In this document: positions 17,274 through 26,072 of the stretch, in pieces
How the letters are laid out: each line of letters begins with the position of its first letter
Numbering within the stretch: position 1 is the first letter of the stretch
NCBI RefSeq assembly: GCF_901875635.1
Contig: NZ_CABFMN010000084.1
Span: 1-64,000, forward strand
Direction of reading: 5' to 3'
Length of the DNA stretch: 64,000 nucleotides
DNA from: Xylophilus ampelinus
GTDB taxonomy: Bacteria > Pseudomonadota > Gammaproteobacteria > Burkholderiales > Burkholderiaceae_C
Made by a program: the position numbers and the translations under genes
Notes under the pieces: generated by a model
What the model was told of the DNA's origin: nothing
Databases searched by the model: none
The model's input: only the letters and a program-made list of their open reading frames with translations

Positions 17274-17335
17274 CCCGTTCGGGTTGAGCTTGTCGAAACC
17301 CTGCGCAGCGCGTCGACAAGCTCAGCGCGAACGGG
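17274..17335. repeat. REP-like inverted repeat (GAGCTTGTCGA type)
   Basis: Arms 17274-17296 and 17313-17335 match as reverse complements at 21 of 23 positions, with a 16-base loop. The motif TCGACAAGCTCAG...CGAACGG is a widespread intergenic palindrome. A divergent second copy lies at 39495-39555. The remainder of the 17190-17640 gap shows no recognisable gene. Confidence 0.75.
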
Positions 17336-17640
17336 GATGGGGCATCAAGGGCGGACGGAAGAAGTGCAGTGAAGCGCAACGCCTCTGGGCGGTGGTCGTG
17401 GGCCTGCGGGCGCAGGCGCCATTCGCGGCGCCGTGCAGTCCCTCAAGCACGTCGATGGACAGCGAGCACACCTCTCGCCAAGCAAGTCGGTCAGCGCGAG
17501 CCTGAGCCGGAGAACGCAGGCCCACGGCCGCCGCCAGCGCCCCAGCCCGTCGTGCCGGCCGATCCACCCGCAGCACTCAAATGGGGCTCGACGCAGGCAC
17601 AGAGCCGACCGACGAGAAGGACGGGACAGCAGCCCTCACC

Positions 17641-17949
17641 TCAAACCACCGCCTCGCCGAATCGCTCCCTGAAAGCCTCGCAGAAGGCACTGACCCCGCC
17701 GATCGAGAAGGTGAAACTGCGCCTCGGCAGTGGGCCCGGCTCGTCGCTCACCTGCAGGTCCGCGTCCCAGGCCCCGCCCTCCTCCACCGGCCCGCGCGGG
17801 CCAGGGAAGCGCGCCGCCCAATCCAGCACCGCGTCGATCTCGGCCTGCACCGCAGCGGCGCGCTCGGGCGCCACGGTGGCCAGCGCGTCGAACAGGCCGG
17901 TGTCGTCGTCACCCTCGCTGTAGTCGAAGACGAGGTAGTCGAGGGTCAT
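17641..17949 (-). CDS. Small hypothetical protein coupled to rhlE
   Basis: 102 residues, MTLDYLVFDYSEGDDDTGLFD... ending in FREAFGEAVV-like sequence. Acidic, no signal peptide or membrane segment. The ATG overlaps the rhlE stop by four bases (ATGA), so it is translated after the helicase. The central WDADLQVSDEPGPLPRRSFTFSIGG looks like a compact alpha/beta fold. I recognise similar small genes next to helicases in the Comamonadaceae but know no function. Confidence 0.65.
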   Translation of the reverse strand: MTLDYLVFDYSEGDDDTGLFDALATVAPERAAAVQAEIDAVLDWAARFPGPRGPVEEGGAWDADLQVSDEPGPLPRRSFTFSIGGVSAFCEAFRERFGEAVV

Positions 17950-19193
17950 GGGGGGCCCTTCGCCGCAGCCGCGGCGCGCAACTTGTCCTTCTTGTTCGGG
18001 CGCCGGCCCTTGACCCCGCCACCGTCCGGCGCCGCGGCAGGCGCCTTCTCCACCGGCTCGAAGCCGGCCACCTGCTCGCGCGGCACGCGCCGACCCTGGC
18101 GCTTCTCGATGAGGCGGAAATGCGCTTCGGCCGCCGCGGGCACGAAGCTCACGGCCACGCCGCTCGCGCCCGCCCGCCCGGTGCGGCCGATGCGATGCAC
18201 ATGGTCGGCAGCAGCGCGGGCGAGGTCGTGGTTCACCACCACCGGCAGGTCTGCGATGTCGATGCCGCGCGCGGCCAGGTCGGTCGCCACCACCACCTGC
18301 ACGCGCCCGGCCTTGAAGTCCGCCAGCACCTGCTCGCGCTTGCCCTGGCCCAGCACGCCGTGCAGGGGCTCGGCCGCGATGCCGGCCTTGCGCAGCTTGT
18401 CGGCCACCGTCTCGCAGGCGTGCTTGGTGGCGACGAAGACCAGTGCCCGCGCCCAGCCCTCGGTGGCCAGCAGGTGGCGCAGCAGCTGCGTGCGCCGCCC
18501 GGCATCGACGGCGATGGCGCGCTGCGCGATGTCGGGCGCGTCGGCCGGCAACGCGGCGCCCTCCACGGTCAGCGGGTCGCGCAGCAGCCGGTCGGCCAGG
18601 GCCGCCGCGCCCGCTGGGAACGTGGCGGACAGCAGCACCGTCTGGCGCCGCGCCGGCAGCAGATCGAGCAGCCGCGCCAGTTCGTCGGCGAAGCCCAGCT
18701 CGAGCAGGCGGTCCGCCTCGTCGAGCACCAGGGCCTGCACCGCCCCGAGCCGCAGCGCGTTGTGCTGCACCAGGTCGAGCAGCCGGCCCGGCGTGCCGAC
18801 CACGATGTCCGCGCCCCCGCGCAGCGCCATGAGCTGCGGGTTGATCGACACGCCGCCGATGCCGCGCACGATCTTCGGCTGCACGGCCAGCGCCGCACCG
18901 AAGCGCGCGAAAGCCTCGGCCACCTGGGTGGCGAGCTCGCGCGTGGGCACCACCACCAGGGTGTGCAGCGCGCGGCCGTGGCCATCGCGGTGCGGCGCCT
19001 GCGCCCAGCGCTGCAGCAGCGGCAGCACGAAGGCCGCGGTCTTTCCGGAGCCGGTGTGGGCCTGCCCGCGCAGGTCGCGCCCTGCAAGGAGAGGGGGAAT
19101 GGCGGCCTGCTGGATCGGCGTGGGCGCGGCATAGCCGTGGTCGGCGGCCGCGCGGGCCAGGGCGGGCGCGAGGCCCAGGGAGGCGAAAGGCAT
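17946..19193 (-). CDS. rhlE: DEAD-box ATP-dependent RNA helicase, RhlE type
   Basis: 415 residues. Unwinds RNA duplexes in ribosome assembly and RNA decay. All motifs are seen in order: Q-motif PTPIQQAAIPPLL, motif I AHTGSGKTAAF, PTRELATQV (Ia), TPGRLLDL (Ib), motif II DEADRLLELGF, motif III LLSATF, motif IV VFVATKHACE, motif V ATDLAARGIDI, motif VI HRIGRTGRAG. A short basic tail (GRRPNKKDKLR) follows. The gene overlaps the small downstream gene by four bases. An interspersed repeat lies just upstream at 19229-19286, where the promoter should be. Confidence 0.9.
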   Translation of the reverse strand: MPFASLGLAPALARAAADHGYAAPTPIQQAAIPPLLAGRDLRGQAHTGSGKTAAFVLPLLQRWAQAPHRDGHGRALHTLVVVPTRELATQVAEAFARFGAALAVQPKIVRGIGGVSINPQLMALRGGADIVVGTPGRLLDLVQHNALRLGAVQALVLDEADRLLELGFADELARLLDLLPARRQTVLLSATFPAGAAALADRLLRDPLTVEGAALPADAPDIAQRAIAVDAGRRTQLLRHLLATEGWARALVFVATKHACETVADKLRKAGIAAEPLHGVLGQGKREQVLADFKAGRVQVVVATDLAARGIDIADLPVVVNHDLARAAADHVHRIGRTGRAGASGVAVSFVPAAAEAHFRLIEKRQGRRVPREQVAGFEPVEKAPAAAPDGGGVKGRRPNKKDKLRAAAAAKGPP

Positions 19194-19228
19194 CGGCCGA
19201 TTGTCGGCGGGCCGCCGCGGGCGGCCGA

Positions 19229-19286
19229 TTTGCTATCGATTCGATAGCTGCTTGCGCAAGCGTGGCGGGCGCTGCGGGCCGATTCT
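19229..19286 (+). repeat. Interspersed 'GCTAT...ATAGC' repeat, copy 2
   Basis: TTGCTATCGATTCGATAGCTG followed by CTTGCGCAAG, a spacer, then GCGGGCGCTGCGGGCCGATT. The first half is a perfect palindrome core (GCTATCGATTCGATAGC). It lies in the gap upstream of rhlE. Confidence 0.8.
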
Positions 19287-19303
19287 TATTGAAGACCCGG
19301 TGT

Positions 19304-19708
19304 TCATCGCCGCGTGAGCGTGACCGCCGTCCCGTTGCTGAACTGGCCGGCCAGGGTCTTCGCATCGACCACCTGCAAGGTCAGCGTGCGGTCGTCGCAC
19401 CCGCTCACGGTGGCGGACGCCTCGACGCGCAACTGCGCCGCGCCGGCGCCGCTGTCGCTGAGCACCAGCGGAAAGGGCCGGCCCACGCAGGGGTCCTTCT
19501 TGTCCTTGCCAGGCCGCGGGCGCAGCGCCCACGTGCCTTCGCGGCCCGCGATTCGCACGTCCGCCTCGCGGGCATTGCCGCCGCCCGAGGTGTAGCTGGC
19601 CGTCCACTCGCCATCGAAGGCCTGGGCCTGGGCCGGCACGCCGGCGATCGCCAGCAGGAGGGGCAGGACGGTACCGCGCAGTGCGCGGCCGGGCATGGGA
19701 AGCGCCAT
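19304..19708 (-). CDS. Small exported protein, unknown function
   Basis: 134 residues. The first 30 residues form a signal peptide (LRGTVLPLLLAIAGVPAQAQA). The mature part begins FDGEWTASYTSGGG and carries two Cys (PCVG and SGCDD) that could form a disulfide. It ends GQFSNGTAVTLTRR, a repeating beta-strand pattern. The ATG at 19708 has GAGG seven bases upstream. I do not recognise the family; a periplasmic beta-sandwich protein is likely. Confidence 0.65.
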   Translation of the reverse strand: MALPMPGRALRGTVLPLLLAIAGVPAQAQAFDGEWTASYTSGGGNAREADVRIAGREGTWALRPRPGKDKKDPCVGRPFPLVLSDSGAGAAQLRVEASATVSGCDDRTLTLQVVDAKTLAGQFSNGTAVTLTRR

Positions 19709-19763
19709 GGCAGGACCTCGGAGTTGGGGGGGATGACGGCAGCGACGATGCGGCCCGGCCAGC

Positions 19764-20516
19764 CTAGGGCCGGCGGCCGCACCGGTCCATAGCGCGGACG
19801 GCCGAGGCCGCCAGCGCCACGGCGTCGCCGAACAGCACGGCCGCCTCGCGCTGCGCGCGCGGGGTCAGTAGCAGCGCCCGACCGTCCAGGTCCTGCCGCA
19901 GCCAGCCGCGGCGCAGCGCGAGTTGCAGCAAGGCTGCCCCCAGCGCGCCGCCCAGGTGCGGGCGGCGCTCGCTCCAGTCGAGGCAGGCGCAGGCGAAGCG
20001 CCGGCGTGCACGCCGCGCGGCTTGCACGTCCAGGCCCATGTCCTCCAGCGCCGCGTCGCCCGCCGCGCTGAGCTCGTAGGCGCCGCTCGCCAGACCGGTG
20101 AGCCAGCCCTGCGCATGCAGGCGGTCGTGCAGCGCCACGCCCGCGGCGCCGGCCAGGTGGTCGTAGCAGGTGCGCGCGGCGCGCAGCCGGCTCGGCGTGT
20201 TCGGACGGAAGGGCGCTGCGGCCGTTCGTGTACCGGCCAGCACCGGCAGGCCTTCGAGCGTGCCGGCCACCTCGTCGCCGGCGAGCCGGAAGTAGCGGTG
20301 CCGGCCCTGCGCGAGCGCCACCACCAGGCCGTCTTCGCGCAGCCGCGCCAGGTGGCCACTCGCCGTGGACGCGGCCACTTCCGCCACGGCTGCGAGTTCG
20401 GTGGCGGTGCGCGCATGGTCGTCGAGCAGGCTGCACAGCATGCGGGCGCGCGCGGGCTCGGCGATGGCACCGGCAAGCCGGGCGAGCTGGAGGTCGGCAA
20501 GGTCGGCATCGGGCAT
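19764..20516 (-). CDS. ArsR-family transcriptional regulator
   Basis: 250 residues. The N-terminal winged helix is clear: LARLAGAIAEPARARMLCSLLDDHARTATELA, AEVAASTASGHLARLREDGLV, ALAQGRHRYFRLAG. A long C-terminal half (about 150 residues) has ACACLDWSERRPHLGGALGAALL, typical of the longer ArsR subgroup with a C-terminal ligand or metal domain. It is divergent from a degraded cytochrome P450 reading frame. No operator could be identified with confidence. Confidence 0.8.
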   Translation of the reverse strand: MPDADLADLQLARLAGAIAEPARARMLCSLLDDHARTATELAAVAEVAASTASGHLARLREDGLVVALAQGRHRYFRLAGDEVAGTLEGLPVLAGTRTAAAPFRPNTPSRLRAARTCYDHLAGAAGVALHDRLHAQGWLTGLASGAYELSAAGDAALEDMGLDVQAARRARRRFACACLDWSERRPHLGGALGAALLQLALRRGWLRQDLDGRALLLTPRAQREAAVLFGDAVALAASAVRAMDRCGRRP

Positions 20517-20598
20517 GCGGCCATCGTAGGCGCAGGCGGCCCGCGACGTTTCGGCGGCTGCCGAAGCATGGCGGGCGCCTGCCCCGCACAGTGGGCGC

Positions 20599-20872
20599 AT
20601 GGACGCACTGCTTGCCACCGATGGCCTCATGGGCCCGATCGCCGCCGTCACCCACCCGACTCCTGCCCGCACTACGCCCGCTGGCGCGACGGCCCGGCCC
20701 TGGCCTGGGCGCCACAGCGCGGCCTGGGGGTGGCCACGCGCGCCGAGGGGGTCCGCCGGCTGCTGTCGACGCCGGCGCTGCGCGAAGGCGGGCTCGACCG
20801 CGACACGGTGGCACGCCACGCGGGTCGTTACCGTGCCTGGTCAACGCGCGCATTCAGGTGTGGGCGCCCTGA
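20599..20872 (+). pseudogene. Remnant of a cytochrome P450 gene
   Basis: Starting at 20599 a frame reads MDALLATDGLMGPIAAVTHP. After a frame change near 20660 it continues as HYARWRDGPALAWAPQRGL...VATRAEGVRRLLSTPAL, which resembles the N-terminal region of bacterial P450s (substrate-channel strand then 'VTRAEDVRRLL'). In a third frame the stretch LVNARIQVWAP ends at a stop at 20872, resembling a P450 C-terminus. The roughly 1 kb between these ends, including the haem-Cys motif, is missing. Interpreted as a P450 gene reduced by frameshift and internal deletion, divergent from the ArsR gene. Identification rests on short stretches. Confidence 0.45.
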
Positions 20873-20887
20873 ACGCCAGCAGCAAGG

Positions 20888-21829
20888 TCAGGGCAGGTAC
20901 GGCGAGAGCGTGGCCGGCCCCCAGCGCAGCGGCAGGGCCGCGCGGCGGCGCAGCGCGCCCGTTACCTCGAAGCGCAGCCAGCGCTCCACCGGCGGCATGC
21001 GCGCCATCACCGCGCCGCCGGTCTCGATGTGGCCCCGCACCCGCACGTGCAGCAGGTCGCCGCGCTCGAAGTCGATGAACAGCAGCCCGGCCGCCGGCTG
21101 CAACAGCAGGTTGCCGAGCGTGTTGAAGAAGCGGTTGCCGTCGAAGTCGGGCACCGCCAGTTCCTTCTCGCCCAGCGCCAGCACGAAGCCGGGCGCGCCG
21201 CCGCGGTGCGACACGTCGACGCCCTCGTCGCGCGCCGCGCCATGGCCCGCCGCCGGATGCGCGGTCGCGATGAAGAAGGTGTCTGCGCCGGCGATGAGGC
21301 GCAGGGCCTCGGCGTCGAGGCGCGCCAGACGCTCCGGCTCGGGATGCGTGGCGACCGGCACCACCGTCGGCGTGCGCGTCTGGATGTAGCGCGGGCAGTT
21401 GCCGAAGCTCTGCTGCACGGCGATGGTGAAGCCCGCGGCGTCCAGCGTCGACACCGTACCGTTCATGCGGTTGCGGCGGCGCGTGGGCAGTTCGATGCCG
21501 AGCACGCCCAACGGCGCGCCGGGCAACAGCGTGGCAGCCAGCGGATCGTCGGCGGCCGGCAGCGCGTCGACGCGCAAGGCACGCCCGTCGGGCGCCTGCA
21601 CGAAGCCCGGCGCGCCCGCCAGCAGGCTCGCCCAGGGCTGGTCTTGCGCATCGACGCTGCCCAACACGAGGAAGGGCAACTGCGCGAAGAAGTCGCGGTG
21701 CTGCTGCGGCATGTCATCGCGGATCACCCGCGTGCCCACCATCGCGAGCTGCTCGCGCACGCCGTCCTCGGCCTGCAGGGCGCGCTCGCCGGCGTGGAAG
21801 GCTTCGACTGGGGTCGGCTGGGTGTTCAC
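20888..21829 (-). CDS. Pyridoxamine 5'-phosphate oxidase-fold FMN-binding protein
   Basis: 313 residues. A split-barrel flavin-binding protein: FLVLGSVDAQDQPWASLLAGAPGF and LGVLGIELPTRRRNRMNGTV in the first barrel, FGNCPRYIQTR at residue 165 region, and a second part with FIATAHP...GVDVSHRGGAPGFV and FDGNRFFNTLGNLLLQPAAGLLF. Such proteins act as flavin oxidoreductases of unknown substrate. The GTG at 21829 is chosen because GGAG lies 7 bases upstream; the frame is open further upstream but has no ribosome site. It is divergent from a LysR gene, which probably regulates it. Confidence 0.75.
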   Translation of the reverse strand: MNTQPTPVEAFHAGERALQAEDGVREQLAMVGTRVIRDDMPQQHRDFFAQLPFLVLGSVDAQDQPWASLLAGAPGFVQAPDGRALRVDALPAADDPLAATLLPGAPLGVLGIELPTRRRNRMNGTVSTLDAAGFTIAVQQSFGNCPRYIQTRTPTVVPVATHPEPERLARLDAEALRLIAGADTFFIATAHPAAGHGAARDEGVDVSHRGGAPGFVLALGEKELAVPDFDGNRFFNTLGNLLLQPAAGLLFIDFERGDLLHVRVRGHIETGGAVMARMPPVERWLRFEVTGALRRRAALPLRWGPATLSPYLP

Positions 21830-21872
21830 GGTCTTGCTCCTCGGCGGATCGGGTGGGGATGGAGGCATTGTT

Positions 21873-21938
21873 CGTTGATTCGGTCTTCGGATTAATGGGG
21901 CCACATGCACAACACTCCTCCGTTGATCGGTCTAATGG
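21873..21938. promoter_or_regulatory. Imperfect direct repeats between FMN protein and LysR gene
   Basis: CGTTGATTCGGTCT...TAATGG (21873-21898) and CGTTGATCGGTCTAATGG (21921-21938) repeat within the 112-bp divergent gap. They are good candidates for binding sites of the adjacent LysR regulator. Confidence 0.4.
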
Positions 21939-21941
21939 CGC

Positions 21942-22835
21942 ATGGACCGACTCAAAGCCATGCACACCTTCGTGCAGATCGCCGAGCAGGGCAGCCTCAC
22001 GCGTGCGGCCGACGCCATGGGCAGCTCGCTGCCCGCCGTGGTGCGCTCGCTCGCCGCGCTGGAGGCGCACCTGGGCGCCCGCCTCTTCCAGCGCACCACT
22101 CGGCGCATCGCGCTGACCGACGAAGGGCGGCGCTACCTGGCCAGCGCGCGCGAGGTGCTGCTCGCGGCCGATGCCGCCGACCGCGCGCTGAGCGACGAAG
22201 CGCGCGAACCTGCGGGCCACCTCACGGTCACGGCACCGGTGCTCTTCGGCCACATGCACGTGGCGCCGGCCATCGTGCGCTTCATGCAGCAGCACCCGCA
22301 GATCCGCTGCACCGTGCTGCTGCACGACCGCAGCGTCAACATGCTGGAGGAAGGCATCGACGTGGGCATCCGCATCGGCCCGCTGGAAGACTCGTCGCTG
22401 GTCGCGCAGGGCCTGGGCACGATCCGGCGCATGGTGGTGGCCAGCCCTGCCTGGCTGCGCGCGCGCGGCGGTGCGCCCGCGCATCCCCGCGAGCTGGCGC
22501 ACGAGAGCGTGGTGCACGGCCGGGTGGACGGCCCCTCGCACTGGACCTTCCACGAACGCGGCAAGGCCTTCAACGTGCCCGTGACAAGCCGCCTCGCCTT
22601 CAACCACCTCGCGCCGGCCATCGAGGCCTGCGCCGCCGGCATGGGCCTGGGCATGTTCTTCTCGTACCAGGTGCAGGGGCACGTGGCCGACGGGCGGCTG
22701 CAGAAAGTGCTGGAGGACTTCGAGCCGCCCCCGCGGCCGGTGAGCGTGATCTACCCACATGCCCGGCTGCTGCCGGCACGCACGCGCGCCTTCGTCGACT
22801 GGATGCGGCGCGAGTTCAGCGGTCTGCGGCTGTGA
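21942..22835 (+). CDS. LysR-family transcriptional regulator
   Basis: 297 residues. N-terminal helix-turn-helix: [60 protein letters not shown]. The effector domain begins [21 protein letters not shown]. The type resembles the DhcR/CrgA branch, which usually controls a divergent oxidoreductase gene. The divergent FMN-binding protein gene is the obvious target. Its stop is 47 bases before the NodI-like gene. Confidence 0.87.
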   Translation: MDRLKAMHTFVQIAEQGSLTRAADAMGSSLPAVVRSLAALEAHLGARLFQRTTRRIALTDEGRRYLASAREVLLAADAADRALSDEAREPAGHLTVTAPVLFGHMHVAPAIVRFMQQHPQIRCTVLLHDRSVNMLEEGIDVGIRIGPLEDSSLVAQGLGTIRRMVVASPAWLRARGGAPAHPRELAHESVVHGRVDGPSHWTFHERGKAFNVPVTSRLAFNHLAPAIEACAAGMGLGMFFSYQVQGHVADGRLQKVLEDFEPPPRPVSVIYPHARLLPARTRAFVDWMRREFSGLRL

Positions 22836-22882
22836 GGCACCGTCCGACGGGGCCGCCCCGGCCGCTTTGCCACAATCGCCGC

Positions 22883-23815
22883 GTGCAAGCCCCCCTCTTC
22901 CAGGCGCGACACCTGCGCAAGCGCTACGGCGACCACACGGTCGTCGACGACCTCTCGTTCGAGATCGCCGCCGGCGAATGCCTCGGCGTGATCGGCCCCA
23001 ACGGCGCAGGCAAGACCACCACCATCCGCATGGGCCTGGGCCTCACTGCGCCGGACGAGGGCGAGATCGAGGCGCTGGGCGGCTTGCGCATGCCGCGCGA
23101 TGCGCGCGCCATCAAGGCCCGGCTGGGCGTGGTGTCGCAGTTCGATTCGCTCGACCCCGACTTCACCTGCGCCGAGAACCTGGTCGTCTACGCGCGCTAC
23201 TTCGGCCTCGGCGGCCGCGCCTTCGCCGAGCGCGTTCCCAAGCTGCTGGAGTTCGCGGCGCTCTCGCACAAGGCCGACGCCAAGCCCGGCGAGCTCTCCG
23301 GCGGCATGCGCCGGCGCCTGTCGCTGGCGCGCGCGCTGGTGAACGACCCCGACCTGCTGATCCTCGACGAGCCCACCACCGGCCTGGACCCACAGGCGCG
23401 CCACCTGATGTGGGAACGCCTGCAGACGCTGCTGCAGCAGGGCAAGTCGATCCTGCTGACGACGCACTTCATGGACGAGGCGGAGCGCCTGTGCTCGCGC
23501 CTGCTGGTGATCGACCACGGCCGCAAGATCGCCGAGGGCAAGCCGCGCGAGCTGATCGCGCAGCACCTGGAGCCCGACGTGGTCGAGGTGTACGGCGCCG
23601 GCGCGCTGGCCCTGGCCGACGATGCGGCACTGCGCGGCCTCGCAGCGCGGGTGGAAGTGAGCGGCGAAACCGTCTTCTTCTACACGCAGGACGCGCGCCG
23701 GCTGCTCGATGCCCTGATGGCCGCGCATGGCGGCTTGCGCACCTTCCACCGACCCGCCAACCTGGAAGACCTCTTCCTGAAGCTCACCGGGAGACAGATC
23801 CGTGAAGACGGCTGA
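22883..23815 (+). CDS. ABC exporter ATP-binding subunit, NodI type
   Basis: 310 residues from a GTG at 22883. Walker [10 protein letters not shown] at residues 38-46, Q-loop [14 protein letters not shown], signature [16 protein letters not shown], Walker [15 protein letters not shown]-loop [13 protein letters not shown]. The DxDPDFT Q-loop and the long C-terminal domain are typical of NodI-like ATPases of ABC-2 exporters. It overlaps the permease gene by 14 bases. Outside rhizobia the pair's cargo is unknown, so nodulation is not implied. Confidence 0.85.
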   Translation: MQAPLFQARHLRKRYGDHTVVDDLSFEIAAGECLGVIGPNGAGKTTTIRMGLGLTAPDEGEIEALGGLRMPRDARAIKARLGVVSQFDSLDPDFTCAENLVVYARYFGLGGRAFAERVPKLLEFAALSHKADAKPGELSGGMRRRLSLARALVNDPDLLILDEPTTGLDPQARHLMWERLQTLLQQGKSILLTTHFMDEAERLCSRLLVIDHGRKIAEGKPRELIAQHLEPDVVEVYGAGALALADDAALRGLAARVEVSGETVFFYTQDARRLLDALMAAHGGLRTFHRPANLEDLFLKLTGRQIREDG

Positions 23816-24614
23816 CGACACGCCCTCGGTCTGGCGCCCGCCGGAGCTCTCGGCCCGCTGGTGGCCGGTGTTCCTTCGCAACCTGCTCGTGTGGCGCAAG
23901 CTCGCCGTGCCCAGCCTGATCGGCAACATCGCCGAGCCGCTGATCTGGCTGGTCGCCTTCGGCTACGGCATGGGCGCGCTGGTGGGCAGCGTGCAGGTGA
24001 ACGGCACCCCGGTGCCCTACATCCTGTTCCTGGCCAGCGGCTCGATCTGCATGAGCGCCATGAACGCGGCGAGCTTCGAGGCCCTGTATTCGGCCTTCTC
24101 GCGCATGCACGTGCAGAAGACCTGGGACGGCATCATGAACGCGCCCGTGGGGCTGGACGACGTGGTCTTCGCCGAGATGCTGTGGGCGGCCTTCAAGTCG
24201 CTCTTCACCGTCACGGCCATCATGGGGGTGATGCTGGCGCTGGGCATCAGCCACAGCCCCAAGCTCGTCGTCGCCTGGTGCGTGCTGGCCGGCTGCGGCC
24301 TCGTCTTCTCGAGCATCGCGCTGATCTTCAACGCGCTCGCCAAGAGCTACGACTTCTTCACCTACTACTTCACGCTGTTCATGACCCCCATGATGTTCCT
24401 GTCGGGCGTGTTCTTTCCGCTGGAGCAACTGCCGGGCGTGGTGCGCACGGTCGCGCAGTGGCTGCCGCTGGCCAATGCCGTCGCGCTGGTGCGCCCGATG
24501 TTCATGGACCAGTGGCCGGCAACACCCTGGCGGCACCTGGCCGTTCTGGCGATCTACGCGGTGGCGGCCTTCTGGGTCGCCCTGGCCTTCACGCGCCGGC
24601 GCTTCCGCGCATGA
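23802..24614 (+). CDS. ABC-2 type exporter permease, NodJ type
   Basis: 270 residues from a GTG at 23802, overlapping the ATPase gene by 14 bases in another frame. Six hydrophobic segments are visible, for example [66 protein letters not shown] and [14 protein letters not shown]. The block [14 protein letters not shown] is characteristic of ABC-2/NodJ permeases. Forms an exporter with the preceding ATPase in the inner membrane. The 129-base gap to purT holds only a faint coding-like string. Confidence 0.85.
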   Translation: MKTADDTPSVWRPPELSARWWPVFLRNLLVWRKLAVPSLIGNIAEPLIWLVAFGYGMGALVGSVQVNGTPVPYILFLASGSICMSAMNAASFEALYSAFSRMHVQKTWDGIMNAPVGLDDVVFAEMLWAAFKSLFTVTAIMGVMLALGISHSPKLVVAWCVLAGCGLVFSSIALIFNALAKSYDFFTYYFTLFMTPMMFLSGVFFPLEQLPGVVRTVAQWLPLANAVALVRPMFMDQWPATPWRHLAVLAIYAVAAFWVALAFTRRRFRA

Positions 24615-24743
24615 GGCCAGCCACGCGCGCATTCATTCCGTGAAATGGTTCCTGCGGAGATGGCTGGATCATCTCGGAGCGCAGCATCGACGACGCCGCG
24701 CACGCGCTGGGCCTGAGCGCCGCGCCGGGCCCGAGCGCCGCGT

Positions 24744-25949
24744 TCAGTCAGCGCGCCGGGGCCTGACGCGCGAGGCCGCCTCCTTGGCGTTGCGCCGCGC
24801 GGTTTCCACATCGTCGGCGTGCGCCAGCGCCACGCCCATGCGGCGCTTGACGAAGCTCTCGGGCTTGCCGAACAGGCGCAAATCGGTGCCGGGTACGGCC
24901 AGCGCCTCGTCCACGCCGTCGAACACGAGGCCCACCGCGTCCGCGCCGCCATAGATCACGGCGCTGGCGCCCGCGCTCTTGAGCGTGGTGTCGACCGGCA
25001 GGCCGAGGATGGCGCGCGCATGCAGCTCGAACTCGCTCTGCCACTGCGTGGCGAGCGTCACCAGGCCGGTGTCGTGCGGGCGCGGGCTCACCTCGCTGAA
25101 CCACACCTGCTCGCCCTTCACGAAGAGCTCGACGCCGAAGAGGCCCTGGCCGCCCAGGTCGGCCGTGACCTTGTGCGCGATGTCCTGTGCCTTCTCGAGC
25201 GCCGCAGCGTGCATGGGGTGCGGCTGCCAGCTCTCGACGTAGTCGCCGCTGACCTGGATGTGCCCCACCGGCTGGCAGAACTGGGTCTGGATGCTGCCGT
25301 CGGCGGCCCGGGCTCGCACGGTGAGCAGGGTGATCTCGTAGTCGAAGTCGATGAAGCCCTCGACGATCACGCGGCCATGGCTCACGCGGCCGCCGGCCAT
25401 CGCGTAGTCCCAGGCCTTCTTCACGTCGGCCGGACCGTCGATCTTGCTCTGGCCCTTGCCGGAGCTGCTCATCACCGGCTTGACGATGCAGGGGTAGCCG
25501 ATGCCCGTGTCGATCGCGGCCTGCAACTCGCCCAGCGAGTCGCAGAACTTGTAGGGGCTGGTCGGCAGGCCCAGCGTCTCGGCGGCCAGGCGCCGGATGC
25601 CTTCGCGGTCCATGGTCAGGCGCGCGGCGCGGGCGGTGGGGATGACGCGAACGACGCCGGCGGCTTCCAGCTCCTCGAGCATCGGCGTGGCGATGGCCTC
25701 GATCTCGGGCACCACCAGGTCGGGCTTCTCGGACTCGATCAGCGCCCGAAGCTGCGCCGGGTCGCTCATGGTGATGGTGCGTGCATGGTGCGCCACCTGC
25801 TGCCCGGGCGCGTTCTCGTAGCGATCGACGGCGATGGTCTCCACGCCCAGGCGCTGCAGCGCGATCAGCACCTCCTTGCCGAGCTCGCCGGAGCCCAGGA
25901 GCATCACACGGGTGGCATGGGGAGACAGGGGGGTGCCGAGGCGGGTCAT
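24744..25949 (-). CDS. purT: Formate-dependent phosphoribosylglycinamide formyltransferase
   Basis: 401 residues. Uses formate and ATP to formylate GAR in purine synthesis, a folate-independent alternative to PurN. ATP-grasp fold: [64 protein letters not shown] (ATP loop), [48 protein letters not shown]. Length and motifs match PurT throughout. It is convergent with the NodJ-like gene and divergent from the acyl-CoA carboxylase gene (123-bp gap). The start MTRLGTP is the only reasonable ATG. Confidence 0.93.
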   Translation of the reverse strand: MTRLGTPLSPHATRVMLLGSGELGKEVLIALQRLGVETIAVDRYENAPGQQVAHHARTITMSDPAQLRALIESEKPDLVVPEIEAIATPMLEELEAAGVVRVIPTARAARLTMDREGIRRLAAETLGLPTSPYKFCDSLGELQAAIDTGIGYPCIVKPVMSSSGKGQSKIDGPADVKKAWDYAMAGGRVSHGRVIVEGFIDFDYEITLLTVRARAADGSIQTQFCQPVGHIQVSGDYVESWQPHPMHAAALEKAQDIAHKVTADLGGQGLFGVELFVKGEQVWFSEVSPRPHDTGLVTLATQWQSEFELHARAILGLPVDTTLKSAGASAVIYGGADAVGLVFDGVDEALAVPGTDLRLFGKPESFVKRRMGVALAHADDVETARRNAKEAASRVRPRRAD

Positions 25950-26072
25950 GGTGGCGGGCTCGCTGCGTGAATGGGAGGGGATGGACGAAACGCCGATGGT
26001 AGCCACGCCCCGCGAGCACCCAGCAGGTTGGCGCAAGCCCGCCGCGGAGCCACCCCCTAAATTCGTCGGCAC

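Noticed and set aside
17337..17640. Small open frames on both strands between the REP element and the rhlE-coupled gene
   Set aside because: No ribosome sites, biased composition and no motif; treated as empty gap.
22883..24614. Idea that the NodI/NodJ-type pair signals nodulation ability
   Set aside because: No nodABC or other symbiosis genes are in the window; this ATPase/permease type is widespread in non-symbiotic Burkholderiales.
24660..24767. Coding-like string WIISERSIDDAAHALGLS between nodJ-like and purT genes
   Set aside because: About 35 residues only, no start, and it runs into the purT 3' end. Could be a gene remnant, but the support is too thin to annotate.
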